A stretch of DNA of 64,000 nt from Lactobacillus sp. CBA3605 (GTDB lineage Bacteria > Bacillota > Bacilli > Lactobacillales > Lactobacillaceae): positions 1,860,001 through 1,924,000 of the forward strand of contig NZ_CP027190.1 in the NCBI RefSeq assembly GCF_002970915.1, given 5' to 3'. The notes under the pieces are model-generated. The model had not been told where the DNA came from and did no database searches. It was given only the letters and a program-made list of their open reading frames with translations. Made by a program: the position numbers and the translations under genes. This document shows positions 35,613 through 44,667 of the stretch, one piece after another; the first letter of the stretch is position 1, and the number at the start of each line of letters is the position of its first letter.

Positions 35613-35938
35613 AACTAATTATTGCCATTGTTCAAGATAAAGATAGTAACCGCCTCAGCAGTCAATTTATTGAAGCCAATGTGCGGGCCACGAAACTATC
35701 GACGACGGGCGGTTTTTTACGTTCTGGAAATACGACGTTCATGATTGGAATTGACGATGAACGGGTCGATGAAGTTTTAGCTATGATTAAGCACACCAGT
35801 CATGCGCGCGATCAGTTTATGACACCACCAGTTAACCTAGATGTTACGATGGATGGCGCTTCCGCCTACCCAGTTGAAGTTCAAGTTGGTGGGGCAACTG
35901 TGTTTGTCTTACCGATTGATCAATTTCACCAATTTTAA
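35609..35938 (+). CDS. darA: Cyclic-di-AMP receptor DarA/PstA (PII-like)
   Basis: 109 residues. A small PII-like trimeric signal protein; the c-di-AMP pocket includes KLSTTGGFLRSGNTTFMIG and the C-terminal FVLPIDQFHQF, both conserved. It binds the second messenger but its downstream target is not known in general. The ATG overlaps the tmk TGA, so translation is coupled. The KimA-type K+ importer at 54.8 kb may be another part of c-di-AMP signalling in this cell. Confidence 0.94.
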   Translation: MKLIIAIVQDKDSNRLSSQFIEANVRATKLSTTGGFLRSGNTTFMIGIDDERVDEVLAMIKHTSHARDQFMTPPVNLDVTMDGASAYPVEVQVGGATVFVLPIDQFHQF

Positions 35939-35956
35939 AGTTTAAGGTGGTTAATA

Positions 35957-36982
35957 ATGGCAACAACTGATGAATTAACAACAACCTTAATGGCAAAGCA
36001 ACCGGCACTATTGGCCGCTTTTAAACATATTATTACGCAAAAACATTTAGCCCATGCTTATTTATTTGCTGGTATGGCTGGGGCTGGTCAACATGAATTG
36101 GCTGTTTGGATTGCCCAACGGTTATTTTGTCACCATGTTGTGGCGGATGAACCAGATGGCACCTGTGATGAATGTTTGCGAATTGCCAATGGCCAGCATC
36201 CAGATATTGTGACGGTTGCGCCGGATGGTCAAAGTATTCACGTCGATCAGGTTCGTTACTTAAAGGCGGAGTTTTCTAAAAGTGCGGTGGAAGGTAATCG
36301 TAAGATTTTTATTATTTCGGATGCCGAAAAAATGACGGCGAGTGCGGCCAATAGTCTATTAAAGTTCATTGAAGAACCTAGTGGTAACGTGACCGCGTTC
36401 CTATTAACGACCAATAAACAACTCATGTTACCGACCATTATTTCGCGGACGCAGGTGATTGAGTTTCCGCCGTTACGCGCGGCTGAACTACAACAATTAT
36501 TTGAACAGGCCGGGATTCCACCGCAACAAGCGCAAATTTTACGTCAGCTCACGAATAGCGTGGCCCAAGCCCAAAACTGGTTAGTCGATGATTGGTTAAC
36601 GACAGCGGTGACACAACTTTGGCGCTGGTTTTCACAAGTGGTTAAAGGCGATGCACGGAGTTTTGTGGCAGTTCAGACTAATTTAGTGAGCTTGGGTAAG
36701 GATGCCGCACAACAAGGCGTGTTATTGGATTTGGTTGCGAGTCTATTTCAGGATTTACTGCAAGTCCATTTTAAAGTTGAGGCGCCAAACGAACTCAGTT
36801 TCGGCCAATATCAGGAACAATTAAAAGCAATGACGGCGACGTTACAGGCGTCGCAATTAGTAACGGCCACCGAATTAGCGTTGGCGGCTAAGCGCCAGCT
36901 GGCTAGTAATATTAGTTTTCAAAATGTGTTAGAAGGACTAACGTTACAATTGTGGCCGATTTTTCAAAAAACGCTTAAATAA
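35957..36982 (+). CDS. holB: DNA polymerase III subunit delta prime
   Basis: 341 residues; a clamp-loader subunit of the AAA+ fold lacking a working ATPase. The start of the fold, HAYLFAGMAGAGQHELA, has a degenerate P-loop. A zinc module is in CHHVVADEPDGTCDEC, and the SRC motif is ISRTQVIEFP. It pairs with DnaX in loading the beta clamp. The operon position before yabA is conserved. Confidence 0.94.
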   Translation: MATTDELTTTLMAKQPALLAAFKHIITQKHLAHAYLFAGMAGAGQHELAVWIAQRLFCHHVVADEPDGTCDECLRIANGQHPDIVTVAPDGQSIHVDQVRYLKAEFSKSAVEGNRKIFIISDAEKMTASAANSLLKFIEEPSGNVTAFLLTTNKQLMLPTIISRTQVIEFPPLRAAELQQLFEQAGIPPQQAQILRQLTNSVAQAQNWLVDDWLTTAVTQLWRWFSQVVKGDARSFVAVQTNLVSLGKDAAQQGVLLDLVASLFQDLLQVHFKVEAPNELSFGQYQEQLKAMTATLQASQLVTATELALAAKRQLASNISFQNVLEGLTLQLWPIFQKTLK

Positions 36983-37002
36983 AAAAAGATGAGGGTGAGC
37001 GT

Positions 37003-37350
37003 GTGGATAAGCGTGATTTATACGATAGTTTCGGTGATATGGAACAACAGATGCAACAAATGCTCGATAAAATGGCGCAACTACGGGCTGATATGACCAA
37101 GGTATTAGAAAAAAACGCTGAGTTAGTTATTGAAAACGAACATTTACGAGAACACATGGTTGAAATTGAGAATGAACTACCGAAAAAGACCGCTGGCACA
37201 ACCACCCTTTCAAAATCGCGGCAAAATTTGGAAAAACTCTACGATGAAGGGTTCCATGTTTGTAATCAGTTTTATGGCAAACGGCGCGATGATGATGAAT
37301 CATGTGTCTTTTGTTTAGAAGTGATTTATGGCGAACGGGAACGGGCCTAA
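37003..37350 (+). CDS. yabA: Replication initiation control protein YabA
   Basis: 115 residues. The N-terminal half is a long coiled coil (about residues 5-60). The C-terminal zinc region is FHVCNQFYGKRRDDDESCVFC with one His and three Cys. YabA binds DnaA and DnaN and limits re-initiation. The GTG at 37003 follows GAGGGTGA. Encoded between holB and rsmI as in Bacillus. Confidence 0.95.
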   Translation: MDKRDLYDSFGDMEQQMQQMLDKMAQLRADMTKVLEKNAELVIENEHLREHMVEIENELPKKTAGTTTLSKSRQNLEKLYDEGFHVCNQFYGKRRDDDESCVFCLEVIYGERERA

Positions 37351-37372
37351 CTCTCGGTAAGGAGGAGACGAT

Positions 37373-38251
37373 TTGGAAACGCAACAAAGTTTTGCTGATC
37401 ATGCCACTGTAGGGACATTGTATTTAGTGCCGACGCCAATTGGTAACTTACAGGATATGACATATCGGGCGGTGGCGACGTTAAAGGCGGTTGATTTAAT
37501 TGCAGCCGAAGATACCCGTAATACACAGAAATTGTTGAATCATTTTGAAATTGAGACTAAGCAAATTAGTTTTCATGAGCATAATACGCAAGAACGAATT
37601 CCACAATTAATTGCAAAGCTACAGGCGGGCGTTAACTTGGCTCAAGTGAGTGACGCTGGGATGCCATCAATTAGTGATCCTGGAACTGAGTTAGTGGCCG
37701 CTTGTGTCGCTGCAAAGTTACCCGTGGTTCCCTTGCCAGGCGCAAACGCTGGTCTAACAGCACTAATTGCGTCCGGATTAGTGCCACAACCTTTTTATTT
37801 TTATGGCTTTTTACCACGAAAAAAACAAGAACAAAAAGTCGCTTTAACGGCGTTAGTTGCTCGGAAAGAGACTGTTATTTTATATGAGTCGCCCTTTCGC
37901 GTTGCCAAAACGCTTGCGACCTTGGCGACAGTCTGTGAAGGCACCCGACCAGTCGTCGCTTGTCGAGAATTAACAAAACGTTATGAAGAATTTGCCCGTG
38001 GGACACTAACTGAGCTGGTTGAATGGGCCCAAAATCATCAACTTAAGGGGGAGTTTGTGCTATTAATCGGGGGTAATCCGCATGATCCTGAACCGGATAC
38101 GCCGGATGAATTGGCACAATTGCCGTTAAAGGCTCAAGTTGAGGCGCTAATAGCCGCTGGTGATAAGCCGAATGTCGCAATTAAGGCGATTGCTAAACGC
38201 CGTCAGGTACAACGTCAGACTGTTTACAATGAATTTCACAATATCAATTAG
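37373..38251 (+). CDS. rsmI: 16S rRNA (cytidine(1402)-2'-O)-methyltransferase
   Basis: 292 residues of the tetrapyrrole-methylase fold. Signatures: YLVPTPIGNLQDMTYRAVATL, AAEDTRNTQKLL, QVSDAGMPSISDPG and PLPGANAGLTAL. It adds a 2'-O-methyl to C1402 in the ribosomal P site. The TTG at 37373 is used because AAGGAGG lies 7 nt upstream. Confidence 0.95.
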   Translation: METQQSFADHATVGTLYLVPTPIGNLQDMTYRAVATLKAVDLIAAEDTRNTQKLLNHFEIETKQISFHEHNTQERIPQLIAKLQAGVNLAQVSDAGMPSISDPGTELVAACVAAKLPVVPLPGANAGLTALIASGLVPQPFYFYGFLPRKKQEQKVALTALVARKETVILYESPFRVAKTLATLATVCEGTRPVVACRELTKRYEEFARGTLTELVEWAQNHQLKGEFVLLIGGNPHDPEPDTPDELAQLPLKAQVEALIAAGDKPNVAIKAIAKRRQVQRQTVYNEFHNIN

Positions 38252-38266
38252 AAGGGGGCGCAGGCA

Positions 38267-39052
38267 ATGGCAACTTTAGGGGCACAGGCTAAAATTTTTA
38301 CCGAAAAACACCGATTAACTTACTACGAATGTGATCGCACAGGGCGAGCAACGTTGACGACGCTAATTAACATTGCCATTTTAGCCTCACAAGATCAAAG
38401 TGATGCACTAGGATTAACGACAGAATTTGTCCAAAGTCATGGTGTGGGCTGGGTGGTGACCCAGTATGAGATGGCGATTACGCGGATGCCTAAATTGGAT
38501 GAAACCGTCACATTGGCCGTTCGTGGGTCCGCATATAATCCATATTTTGCGTTTCGTGAATTTTGGATTCGTGATGCTGCAGGGCAGGTCTTAGCCTATA
38601 TTACCAGTATTTGGGTGACCATGAGCCAAACAACGCGGCGGATTGTAAAAATTGATCCTGAATTAGTAGCGCCTTACCATTCAGAAGCTGTTAAGCGAAT
38701 TCCACGGTTACCACGACCAATTAATTTTGAAGAAACCGCAGATACGTTGAGCAAGCCGTACCAAGTGCGGTTCTTTGATATTGATCCAAATCGGCATGTT
38801 AATAATGCCCATTATTTTGACTGGTTATTGGATACGTTACCTGCTGAATTTTTATTGCAGCATGATTTGGTCCAAGTAGCGGTTCGCTATGAAAATGAAG
38901 TGCAGTATGGGCATACTGTGACTTCAGCGGTAAATATTTTGCCGTCGACAGCGCCAGATGAAGTGACGACAAGCCATCGTATTATGGTTGGCGATGAGAA
39001 ATGTTGTGAAGTGACAATTAAGTGGCAGCCGCTAGCAGCACCGATTGAATAA
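38267..39052 (+). CDS. Acyl-ACP thioesterase (FatA/FatB-like)
   Basis: 261 residues with two hot-dog folds. The N-terminal half opens with RLTYYECDRTGRATLTTLINI; the C-terminal half has the catalytic region FFDIDPNRHVNNAHYFDWLLD (Asp, Asn and His). The family releases fatty acids from acyl carrier protein and sets chain length. It ends the tmk operon, 15 bp after rsmI, and is followed by a terminator. Confidence 0.92.
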   Translation: MATLGAQAKIFTEKHRLTYYECDRTGRATLTTLINIAILASQDQSDALGLTTEFVQSHGVGWVVTQYEMAITRMPKLDETVTLAVRGSAYNPYFAFREFWIRDAAGQVLAYITSIWVTMSQTTRRIVKIDPELVAPYHSEAVKRIPRLPRPINFEETADTLSKPYQVRFFDIDPNRHVNNAHYFDWLLDTLPAEFLLQHDLVQVAVRYENEVQYGHTVTSAVNILPSTAPDEVTTSHRIMVGDEKCCEVTIKWQPLAAPIE

Positions 39053-39064
39053 GTAAGGTACCCT

Positions 39065-39096
39065 AAAGTTGAGACGTCAGTGCTCAACTTTTTTTG
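39065..39096 (+). terminator. Terminator after the thioesterase gene
   Basis: Stem AAAGTTGAG (39065-39073) with CTCAACTTT (39083-39091), then TTTTT. Confidence 0.9.
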
Positions 39097-39139
39097 GTGC
39101 GGTTAGGTGTCAACTTAAAGCTAATTGGCCGCTGGTTTA

Positions 39140-39148
39140 TGCTATGAT
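39140..39148 (+). promoter_or_regulatory. Extended -10 promoter element of galE
   Basis: TGCTATGAT at 39140-39148; no good -35 at the right distance. Confidence 0.55.
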
Positions 39149-39175
39149 AAAGGTAAGTTTAAAGGGAGGTAAATT

Positions 39176-40171
39176 ATGTCAATTCTTGTTTTGGGGGGAG
39201 CCGGCTATATCGGTTCTCATATGGTTGATCGTTTAGTTGAAAATGGTACCGAGGTAGCAGTTGTCGATAATTTGGTCACGGGTCATCGGGCTGCAATTAA
39301 TCCAGCGGCCACTTTTTATGAAGGTGATGTGCGTGACGCTGAATTTCTGAACCAGGTTTTTGATCGTGAATCAATTACGGCAGTCGTTCATTTTGCTGCA
39401 TTTTCAATCGTACCAGAATCAATGGAAAAGCCATTGAAATATTTTGACAATAATACTGGTGGGATGATTACGTTGTTAGAAGTCATGCATGCCCATGCGG
39501 TGAAGCATATTGTCTTCTCGTCAACGGCCGCCACTTATGGCACACCGAAACAAATTCCAATTAAAGAAACTGATCCGCAGAACCCAATTAACCCATATGG
39601 TGCTAGCAAGTTAATGATGGAACAGATTATGCACTGGGCAGACGTGGCCTATGGGATTAAGTTTGTGGCATTACGTTACTTTAACGTAGCTGGTGCAAAA
39701 CCAGATGGTAGTATTGGGGAGGACCATGGTCCTGAAACTCATTTGGTTCCTATCATTTTACAAGTCGCTCAAGGTAAACGAGCAGAGCTAAAGATTTTTG
39801 GGGATGATTACCAGACGCCAGATGGCACTAATGTGCGTGATTATGTCCATGTGTTAGATTTGGCGGATGCACATATCTTAGCACTGAAGTATTTGGCCGC
39901 TGGAAATGACAGTGATGCCTTTAACTTAGGCTCTTCAACTGGTTTTTCTAATCGTCAAATGTTGGCAGCTGCCCGTGAAGTGACGGGTAAACCTATTCCT
40001 GCGACGTTAACTGCGCGGCGTCCAGGTGATCCAGACTCACTAGTAGCCGCTAGTGATAAGGCCCGCCAAGTTTTAGGCTGGCAACCACATTACGATGATG
40101 TTAATGAAATTATTAAGACGGCTTGGGCTTGGACCCAGAATCATCCTAATGGCTATGATGATCGCAACTAA
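39176..40171 (+). CDS. galE: UDP-glucose 4-epimerase
   Basis: 331-residue short-chain dehydrogenase/reductase family enzyme interconverting UDP-glucose and UDP-galactose for the Leloir pathway and for surface polysaccharides. The NAD motif is [14 protein letters not shown]; the catalytic SSTAATYG and YGASK motifs are in place. GGGAGGT precedes the ATG. It stands alone here, with no galK or galT, suggesting a housekeeping or cell-wall role rather than an inducible gal operon. Confidence 0.95.
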   Translation: MSILVLGGAGYIGSHMVDRLVENGTEVAVVDNLVTGHRAAINPAATFYEGDVRDAEFLNQVFDRESITAVVHFAAFSIVPESMEKPLKYFDNNTGGMITLLEVMHAHAVKHIVFSSTAATYGTPKQIPIKETDPQNPINPYGASKLMMEQIMHWADVAYGIKFVALRYFNVAGAKPDGSIGEDHGPETHLVPIILQVAQGKRAELKIFGDDYQTPDGTNVRDYVHVLDLADAHILALKYLAAGNDSDAFNLGSSTGFSNRQMLAAAREVTGKPIPATLTARRPGDPDSLVAASDKARQVLGWQPHYDDVNEIIKTAWAWTQNHPNGYDDRN

Positions 40172-40184
40172 ATTGACTTAAATT

Positions 40185-40253
40185 AAAAGCACCAGGTTAC
40201 TGACGCTACTAGCTGATTTCTAAGCTAGTGATGTCAAGCAACCTGGTGCTTTT
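40185..40253. terminator. Bidirectional terminator between galE and phnW
   Basis: AAAAGCACCAGGTT (40185-40198) pairs perfectly with 40240-40253, enclosing a second stem (CTAGC/GCTAG). It has A-rich and T-rich flanks, so it works for both converging genes. Confidence 0.9.
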
Positions 40254-40267
40254 TAAGCGGGTGTCAC

Positions 40268-41368
40268 TTATTGATTGAGTTGTTGATAGTCGCTAATAAT
40301 TGCAAGTAATCGGTTGATATCATCAGTATTAACATCACCAATGGTTCCAATACGAAAACTTGGAATGGTGGATACTTTCCCTGGATAAATCACAAAGCCC
40401 CGATCTTTGATAAATTGATAAAAATCGTCAAATTTAAAGTGGGTTGTGGGATATTTGAATGATGTAATGATAGGGCCTTGATTGGCTTGGTCAATGACTA
40501 ATTCAAAACCGAGCGCTTGCATACCGGTACTTAATAGCGCTTGATTAGCGGCGTAACGATGATAACGTGGTATCACACCACCTTCAGCCTTAAATTCGGT
40601 CAAAGCTTGCGCAAAGGCATGCACAACATGGGTTGGTGACGTGAAACGCCACTTACCCGGTTGATCGGTCATCGTTTGCCATTGGGCATATAAATCAAGA
40701 CTTAGTGACCGTGCATTAGTCGCTGTTTGAGCAAGCTTATTTTTTTTAGCAATGACAAATGCGAAGCCCGGCACGCCTTGTACACATTTATTAGCGCTAC
40801 TGATTAAATAGTCACATGCCAATTGATCAACGTTGATTGGAACGCCCCCGAGACTCGACATTGCATCGATAATCGAGATGATTCCCCGTGCTTTTAGCAA
40901 GGGAAGCAACTGTTCGATGGGATTTAAAATACCAGTCGTGGTCTCACTATGGACGGTAGCGAAGTGGGTTACTTCGGGATGAGCGGCCAAGGCTTGAGCG
41001 ATTCGTTGAGGATCAACTGCTTGATCCTCTGCAAATACGACGTCAACATGCGGAATTCGATAGTAGTCTGCGATGGTGCTCATACGATGACCATAGGCAC
41101 CATTGATGGCAATCATTAAGACGGCATCTTCTCGCGGAATGGCCGTTCCAAGTGTTGCTTCGACGGCGTAACTACCACTGCCTTGTAGTAATACCGTTGT
41201 ATAGTCGTCCGGATTAGCTTGCGCTAAAGTTAAAATCTGTTGTCGAATGGTTTCGGTAATTGCCCGGTAATCGCTATCCCAAGTACAGTAATCAATTTGC
41301 ATCGCTGCTTTAACAGTTGCGGTCGTGCTTAGTGGGCCTGGTGTGAGTAATAAATACGGTTGTTTCAT
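40268..41368 (-). CDS. phnW: 2-aminoethylphosphonate--pyruvate transaminase
   Basis: 366-residue class V PLP aminotransferase. It turns 2-aminoethylphosphonate plus pyruvate into phosphonoacetaldehyde and alanine. The N-terminus LLTPGPLSTTATVKAAM is family-typical; the PLP Lys is in SSANKCVQGVPGFAF, and a substrate Asp is in SIIDAMSSLGG. Last gene of the phn operon; the product is the substrate of PhnX, encoded 19 bp upstream. Confidence 0.94.
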   Translation of the reverse strand: MKQPYLLLTPGPLSTTATVKAAMQIDYCTWDSDYRAITETIRQQILTLAQANPDDYTTVLLQGSGSYAVEATLGTAIPREDAVLMIAINGAYGHRMSTIADYYRIPHVDVVFAEDQAVDPQRIAQALAAHPEVTHFATVHSETTTGILNPIEQLLPLLKARGIISIIDAMSSLGGVPINVDQLACDYLISSANKCVQGVPGFAFVIAKKNKLAQTATNARSLSLDLYAQWQTMTDQPGKWRFTSPTHVVHAFAQALTEFKAEGGVIPRYHRYAANQALLSTGMQALGFELVIDQANQGPIITSFKYPTTHFKFDDFYQFIKDRGFVIYPGKVSTIPSFRIGTIGDVNTDDINRLLAIISDYQQLNQ

Positions 41369-41387
41369 GGTGTACTCCTTTAAAGTC

Positions 41388-42185
41388 TTAGTGGGTATCG
41401 ATAACGGGTTGATTGATTGTTGTAATTAATGCTGGTAGGTCAACCATTGATTGCAAAATATAATCGGCTCCAGCTGCCTGATAATCGGCCGTGACTTGAG
41501 TCCGTCGTTCAGCTTGTTCAGTAGGGGTTAACGTCTCAAATTCAGCTTGTGATAAGCCCATTAGATTACTCCCGTCAACGATACCGACAGTTAAGACGTT
41601 CGCGTTTTGACCTTCTAAAATATCATTGATAGAATCGCCGATTTTCAAAACAGTTGTAGGGTCAGTAATCGCTAATTGTTTGCAAGCGAGCTCAATCATG
41701 GCTGGCGCGGGTCGGCCGATGCCGTTAGTTTGAGCAGAGGTAATATTGACACTAGGACGATAGCCTTGTTTAGCAGCAATCGGAGCAACAATGGCTAACA
41801 TTTCAGCATCATAACCAGTAGTAGTGCCATAGACAATTTTATGTTGATCAAGGTAATCAATAACAGCTGGCATCCCAGGTTTTAGCGTCGCAAAGTCAGT
41901 TAGTGAGGCTAATAAAATTGTTTTGAAATCCTGATAAATACGTTCACAATCATCATGCGAAGGTAAAACCTGAAAGCGAGCTTGCCAATTGTTTTGAACG
42001 AGTGGCAAGTTAATGATTTTGTGAATGTGGGTGTATTTATCTAAACCCATGTCTTGACGGATTTCGGCTTCAGAAATTGCAACCCCAACATTGGCAAAAG
42101 CTTGTTGAAAAGCTACGATAGGGGCACGGCTGCCATAGTCAATCGTCGTACCAGCCCAATCAAAAATAAGTGCTTTAATCGTCAT
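41388..42185 (-). CDS. phnX: Phosphonoacetaldehyde hydrolase (phosphonatase)
   Basis: 265-residue HAD-family enzyme that splits the carbon-phosphorus bond of phosphonoacetaldehyde into acetaldehyde and phosphate. The nucleophile motif FDWAGTTIDYGSRAP has the Asp and the Ala-Gly typical of phosphonatase; Thr in TTGYDAEM and KIGDSINDI complete the HAD motifs. The Schiff-base Lys expected in the cap domain is probably in the LDKYTHIHKI region. Encoded after the permeases. Confidence 0.93.
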   Translation of the reverse strand: MTIKALIFDWAGTTIDYGSRAPIVAFQQAFANVGVAISEAEIRQDMGLDKYTHIHKIINLPLVQNNWQARFQVLPSHDDCERIYQDFKTILLASLTDFATLKPGMPAVIDYLDQHKIVYGTTTGYDAEMLAIVAPIAAKQGYRPSVNITSAQTNGIGRPAPAMIELACKQLAITDPTTVLKIGDSINDILEGQNANVLTVGIVDGSNLMGLSQAEFETLTPTEQAERRTQVTADYQAAGADYILQSMVDLPALITTINQPVIDTH

Positions 42186-42210
42186 GTTATAACTCCTTTA
42201 GTTAGATGGA

Positions 42211-43065
42211 TTAGTTGTTTTTTAAATAATGACCACGCAAGCGCATGGAAACGACTTCCAATACGATGGCAACTGCAATCAAAAGGTAAACAATGAGGCC
42301 AACTTCGTGGAAATTGAAGTAGAAGCCACTGGCCATGAATAGGTAGTAACCAATATCGTCAGCACCAGCGGCGGCGCCAACGGCAACTGCATTAGCAAAG
42401 TTGATTTCAAAACGGATGAAAGTCCAACTCAGTAATGCTGGAATAATCGATGGTAAAATCGCTTGGAAGACAATCGGCCAAAAGCCAACACCACTAGCTT
42501 TTAATGCTTCAATCGTATCTTGAGAAGTTTCTTCAATACTTTCGGAATAAGCTTTGACCAAGTAGGCGACACTGTGAAATGTTAAGCCGACAACGGCTGC
42601 GTTAGCGCCCAAACCCATGACAACTGAATAAATCAGCACCCAGAGAATGGTCGGAATTGACCGAATGAACGCCATTACTGCTTTGATCGTGTCCGCTAGT
42701 CCATCAGGAACTAAGTTGCGGGCCGAAAAAACAGCGATGAAAAAGGCAATTAATGCGCCCAACAACGTGGTTAGCATGGCTAATGAGACACTAGTTGCTA
42801 ATGCTCGTAGTAATAAAGGCCAGGAATCTTGACCAACACTTGGTTGTAAAAACATGGCCTTTAAGTTAAGCCCTAAGCTTTGAAAAGCATCAAGAAAATT
42901 CAAGTTGCCAGTATCAAGTGTGAGCAGTGAGTAAATGGTAATTAAACCTAAGGCACCTAACACGGCCCGCAGAATTAAGCGCGGTTTCGTGATTAATGAA
43001 ATATGCGTTGTTTTAGGTGCGTGTGGCCGAACAGTCTCAGGCTTTGGTTGACTATTTTCAATCAT
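42211..43065 (-). CDS. phnE: Phosphonate ABC transporter permease (second PhnE)
   Basis: 284 residues, six to seven membrane segments. The ABC permease EAA-like loop is EETSQDTIEALKASGVGFWPIVFQAILP, of which EALKASG is the core that touches PhnC. Its ATG overlaps the TGA of the other permease by four bases, so the two are coupled and probably form a heterodimer. Confidence 0.9.
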   Translation of the reverse strand: MIENSQPKPETVRPHAPKTTHISLITKPRLILRAVLGALGLITIYSLLTLDTGNLNFLDAFQSLGLNLKAMFLQPSVGQDSWPLLLRALATSVSLAMLTTLLGALIAFFIAVFSARNLVPDGLADTIKAVMAFIRSIPTILWVLIYSVVMGLGANAAVVGLTFHSVAYLVKAYSESIEETSQDTIEALKASGVGFWPIVFQAILPSIIPALLSWTFIRFEINFANAVAVGAAAGADDIGYYLFMASGFYFNFHEVGLIVYLLIAVAIVLEVVSMRLRGHYLKNN

Positions 43066-43865
43066 GCAATCGCCCTCCGAATCTGAGTGGAAGTTAGTTC
43101 GAGTAAAATAACTAAAACGGCAATTAACAAGACAATTAAACCGGCAGCATCATAACGAAAACTTTTAAAATAGTGATTAAATAAGAACCCAATACCAGTT
43201 CCAGTTAGGATGCCGACCAAAGTGGCATCACGGAGATTGTTTTCAATCATGTAAAGGACCCAACTGGTCAAGGTACTAGCGACTTCGGGTAAAACCCCAC
43301 AAAAAACACATTGGAAGTAATTAGCGCCAACTGCTTGGAGCGCCTGCAATTTTTCAGCGTTTAAGTCTTCAATCGTTTCCGTGAAGGCGCGGATTAAATA
43401 GCCTAAAGTCATGAAAAATAAAGCTAGAAAACCGGTTAAATCGCTTTGCTTGAAAGAAAATAGTAAAATCATCGACCAAGCAACTACTGGAATATTCCGT
43501 AGTAATGATGCAATTAACCGAATTGCCAATCTGAGACCAGAAGCAGGGCTAGTTGTCTTAGCACCAAGCACAGCCAAAATTAGAGCAAATAAACTAGCAC
43601 AGACTGTGGAAGAAATTGCGACAATTAAAGTGCGCCATAACTGATAAAGAATGGGACCTAAATACGAGATTGAACTGGCAGTGGGGACAAAGTTCTTAAA
43701 GAGCCAGATTAAGCCAGCTGGAACCTGGGCTAGCGACGTCATTGTTTGAAAGTTAACAATGGCTACTGAGGCGACGTAAATCCCAATCAGAATCAATAGA
43801 ACAACGAATAGTCGTAACCGACGTTGACGGAAAAATTGTTGTGGTGATTGAAAGTTAGTTTTCAT
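43062..43865 (-). CDS. phnE: Phosphonate ABC transporter permease (first PhnE)
   Basis: 267-residue membrane protein with about six helices and an EAA-like loop around ETIEDLNAEKLQALQAVGANY (core LQALQAVGA). The ATG at 43865 overlaps the end of phnC by 11 bases. A GTG at 43871 is a less likely start. It is a paralogue of the downstream permease. Confidence 0.9.
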   Translation of the reverse strand: MKTNFQSPQQFFRQRRLRLFVVLLILIGIYVASVAIVNFQTMTSLAQVPAGLIWLFKNFVPTASSISYLGPILYQLWRTLIVAISSTVCASLFALILAVLGAKTTSPASGLRLAIRLIASLLRNIPVVAWSMILLFSFKQSDLTGFLALFFMTLGYLIRAFTETIEDLNAEKLQALQAVGANYFQCVFCGVLPEVASTLTSWVLYMIENNLRDATLVGILTGTGIGFLFNHYFKSFRYDAAGLIVLLIAVLVILLELTSTQIRRAIA

Positions 43866-44628
43866 GAGCACTCACCGTCGATTCAGGCTTTTTAGCTTGC
43901 GTATAGATTCGTTGTAAGATAGCATCGTCAACGGCTTGACTAGCACCTTCAAAGACAATTTCACCGCTATTAATGCCAATAATGTGATCAGCATAGGCGG
44001 TTGCAATATCGACTTGATGGAGATTAATGAGAATGATGAGTTGTTTTTCCTTGGCTAACCGACGTAAAATATCCATCACAATTTGTGTCGATTTAGGATC
44101 TAAAGAGGCAATTGGTTCATCACATAAAATCATTTTAGGATGCTGCATCAAAGCTCGAGCAATTCCAACGCGTTGTTGTTGACCACCGCTTAACTGATCA
44201 CAGCGTTGATAAGCATATTCCTTGAGACCAACTTCGGTTAATAAAGCTAAAGCTTCGGCTTTTTCAGCGTCGGTGTAACGTCCCAACATGCCAGCTAAAG
44301 TCGATTTAGCACCCAAACGACCATGTAAGACATTTTCTAAAGCCGTTAATGGCTCGATGAGGTTGTAATTTTGAAAAATCATCCCAATGTGATGTCGAAT
44401 ACGGCGTAGTTCTGATTTATTAGCTTGGCGAATGTCTTGATCATCAAGTAGAATTTGGCCACTGTCGTCACGGATTAATTGGTTAACACTCCGTAAAATA
44501 GTTGTTTTACCAGCTCCGGATGGGCCAATGATGGCCGTAACTTCACCGGGTTGAGCTGTAAAATTAACGCCTTTAAGCGAGTGTTTATTTTGACCGTAAG
44601 TTTTATTTAATTGGATTACTTTGAGCAT
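43855..44628 (-). CDS. phnC: Phosphonate ABC transporter ATP-binding protein
   Basis: 257 residues. Walker A GPSGAGKTTI, Q-loop MIFQNYNLIEPL, signature LSGGQQQRVGIARAL, Walker B MILCDEPIASLD and switch His in NLHQVDIA are all intact, so it should be active. It powers import through the PhnE pair. The ATG at 44628 follows AAAGGAA. Confidence 0.94.
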   Translation of the reverse strand: MLKVIQLNKTYGQNKHSLKGVNFTAQPGEVTAIIGPSGAGKTTILRSVNQLIRDDSGQILLDDQDIRQANKSELRRIRHHIGMIFQNYNLIEPLTALENVLHGRLGAKSTLAGMLGRYTDAEKAEALALLTEVGLKEYAYQRCDQLSGGQQQRVGIARALMQHPKMILCDEPIASLDPKSTQIVMDILRRLAKEKQLIILINLHQVDIATAYADHIIGINSGEIVFEGASQAVDDAILQRIYTQAKKPESTVSAHEN

Positions 44629-44667
44629 AGCAGTTCCTTTCATGATGCTTATTAGATACTGAGTGGT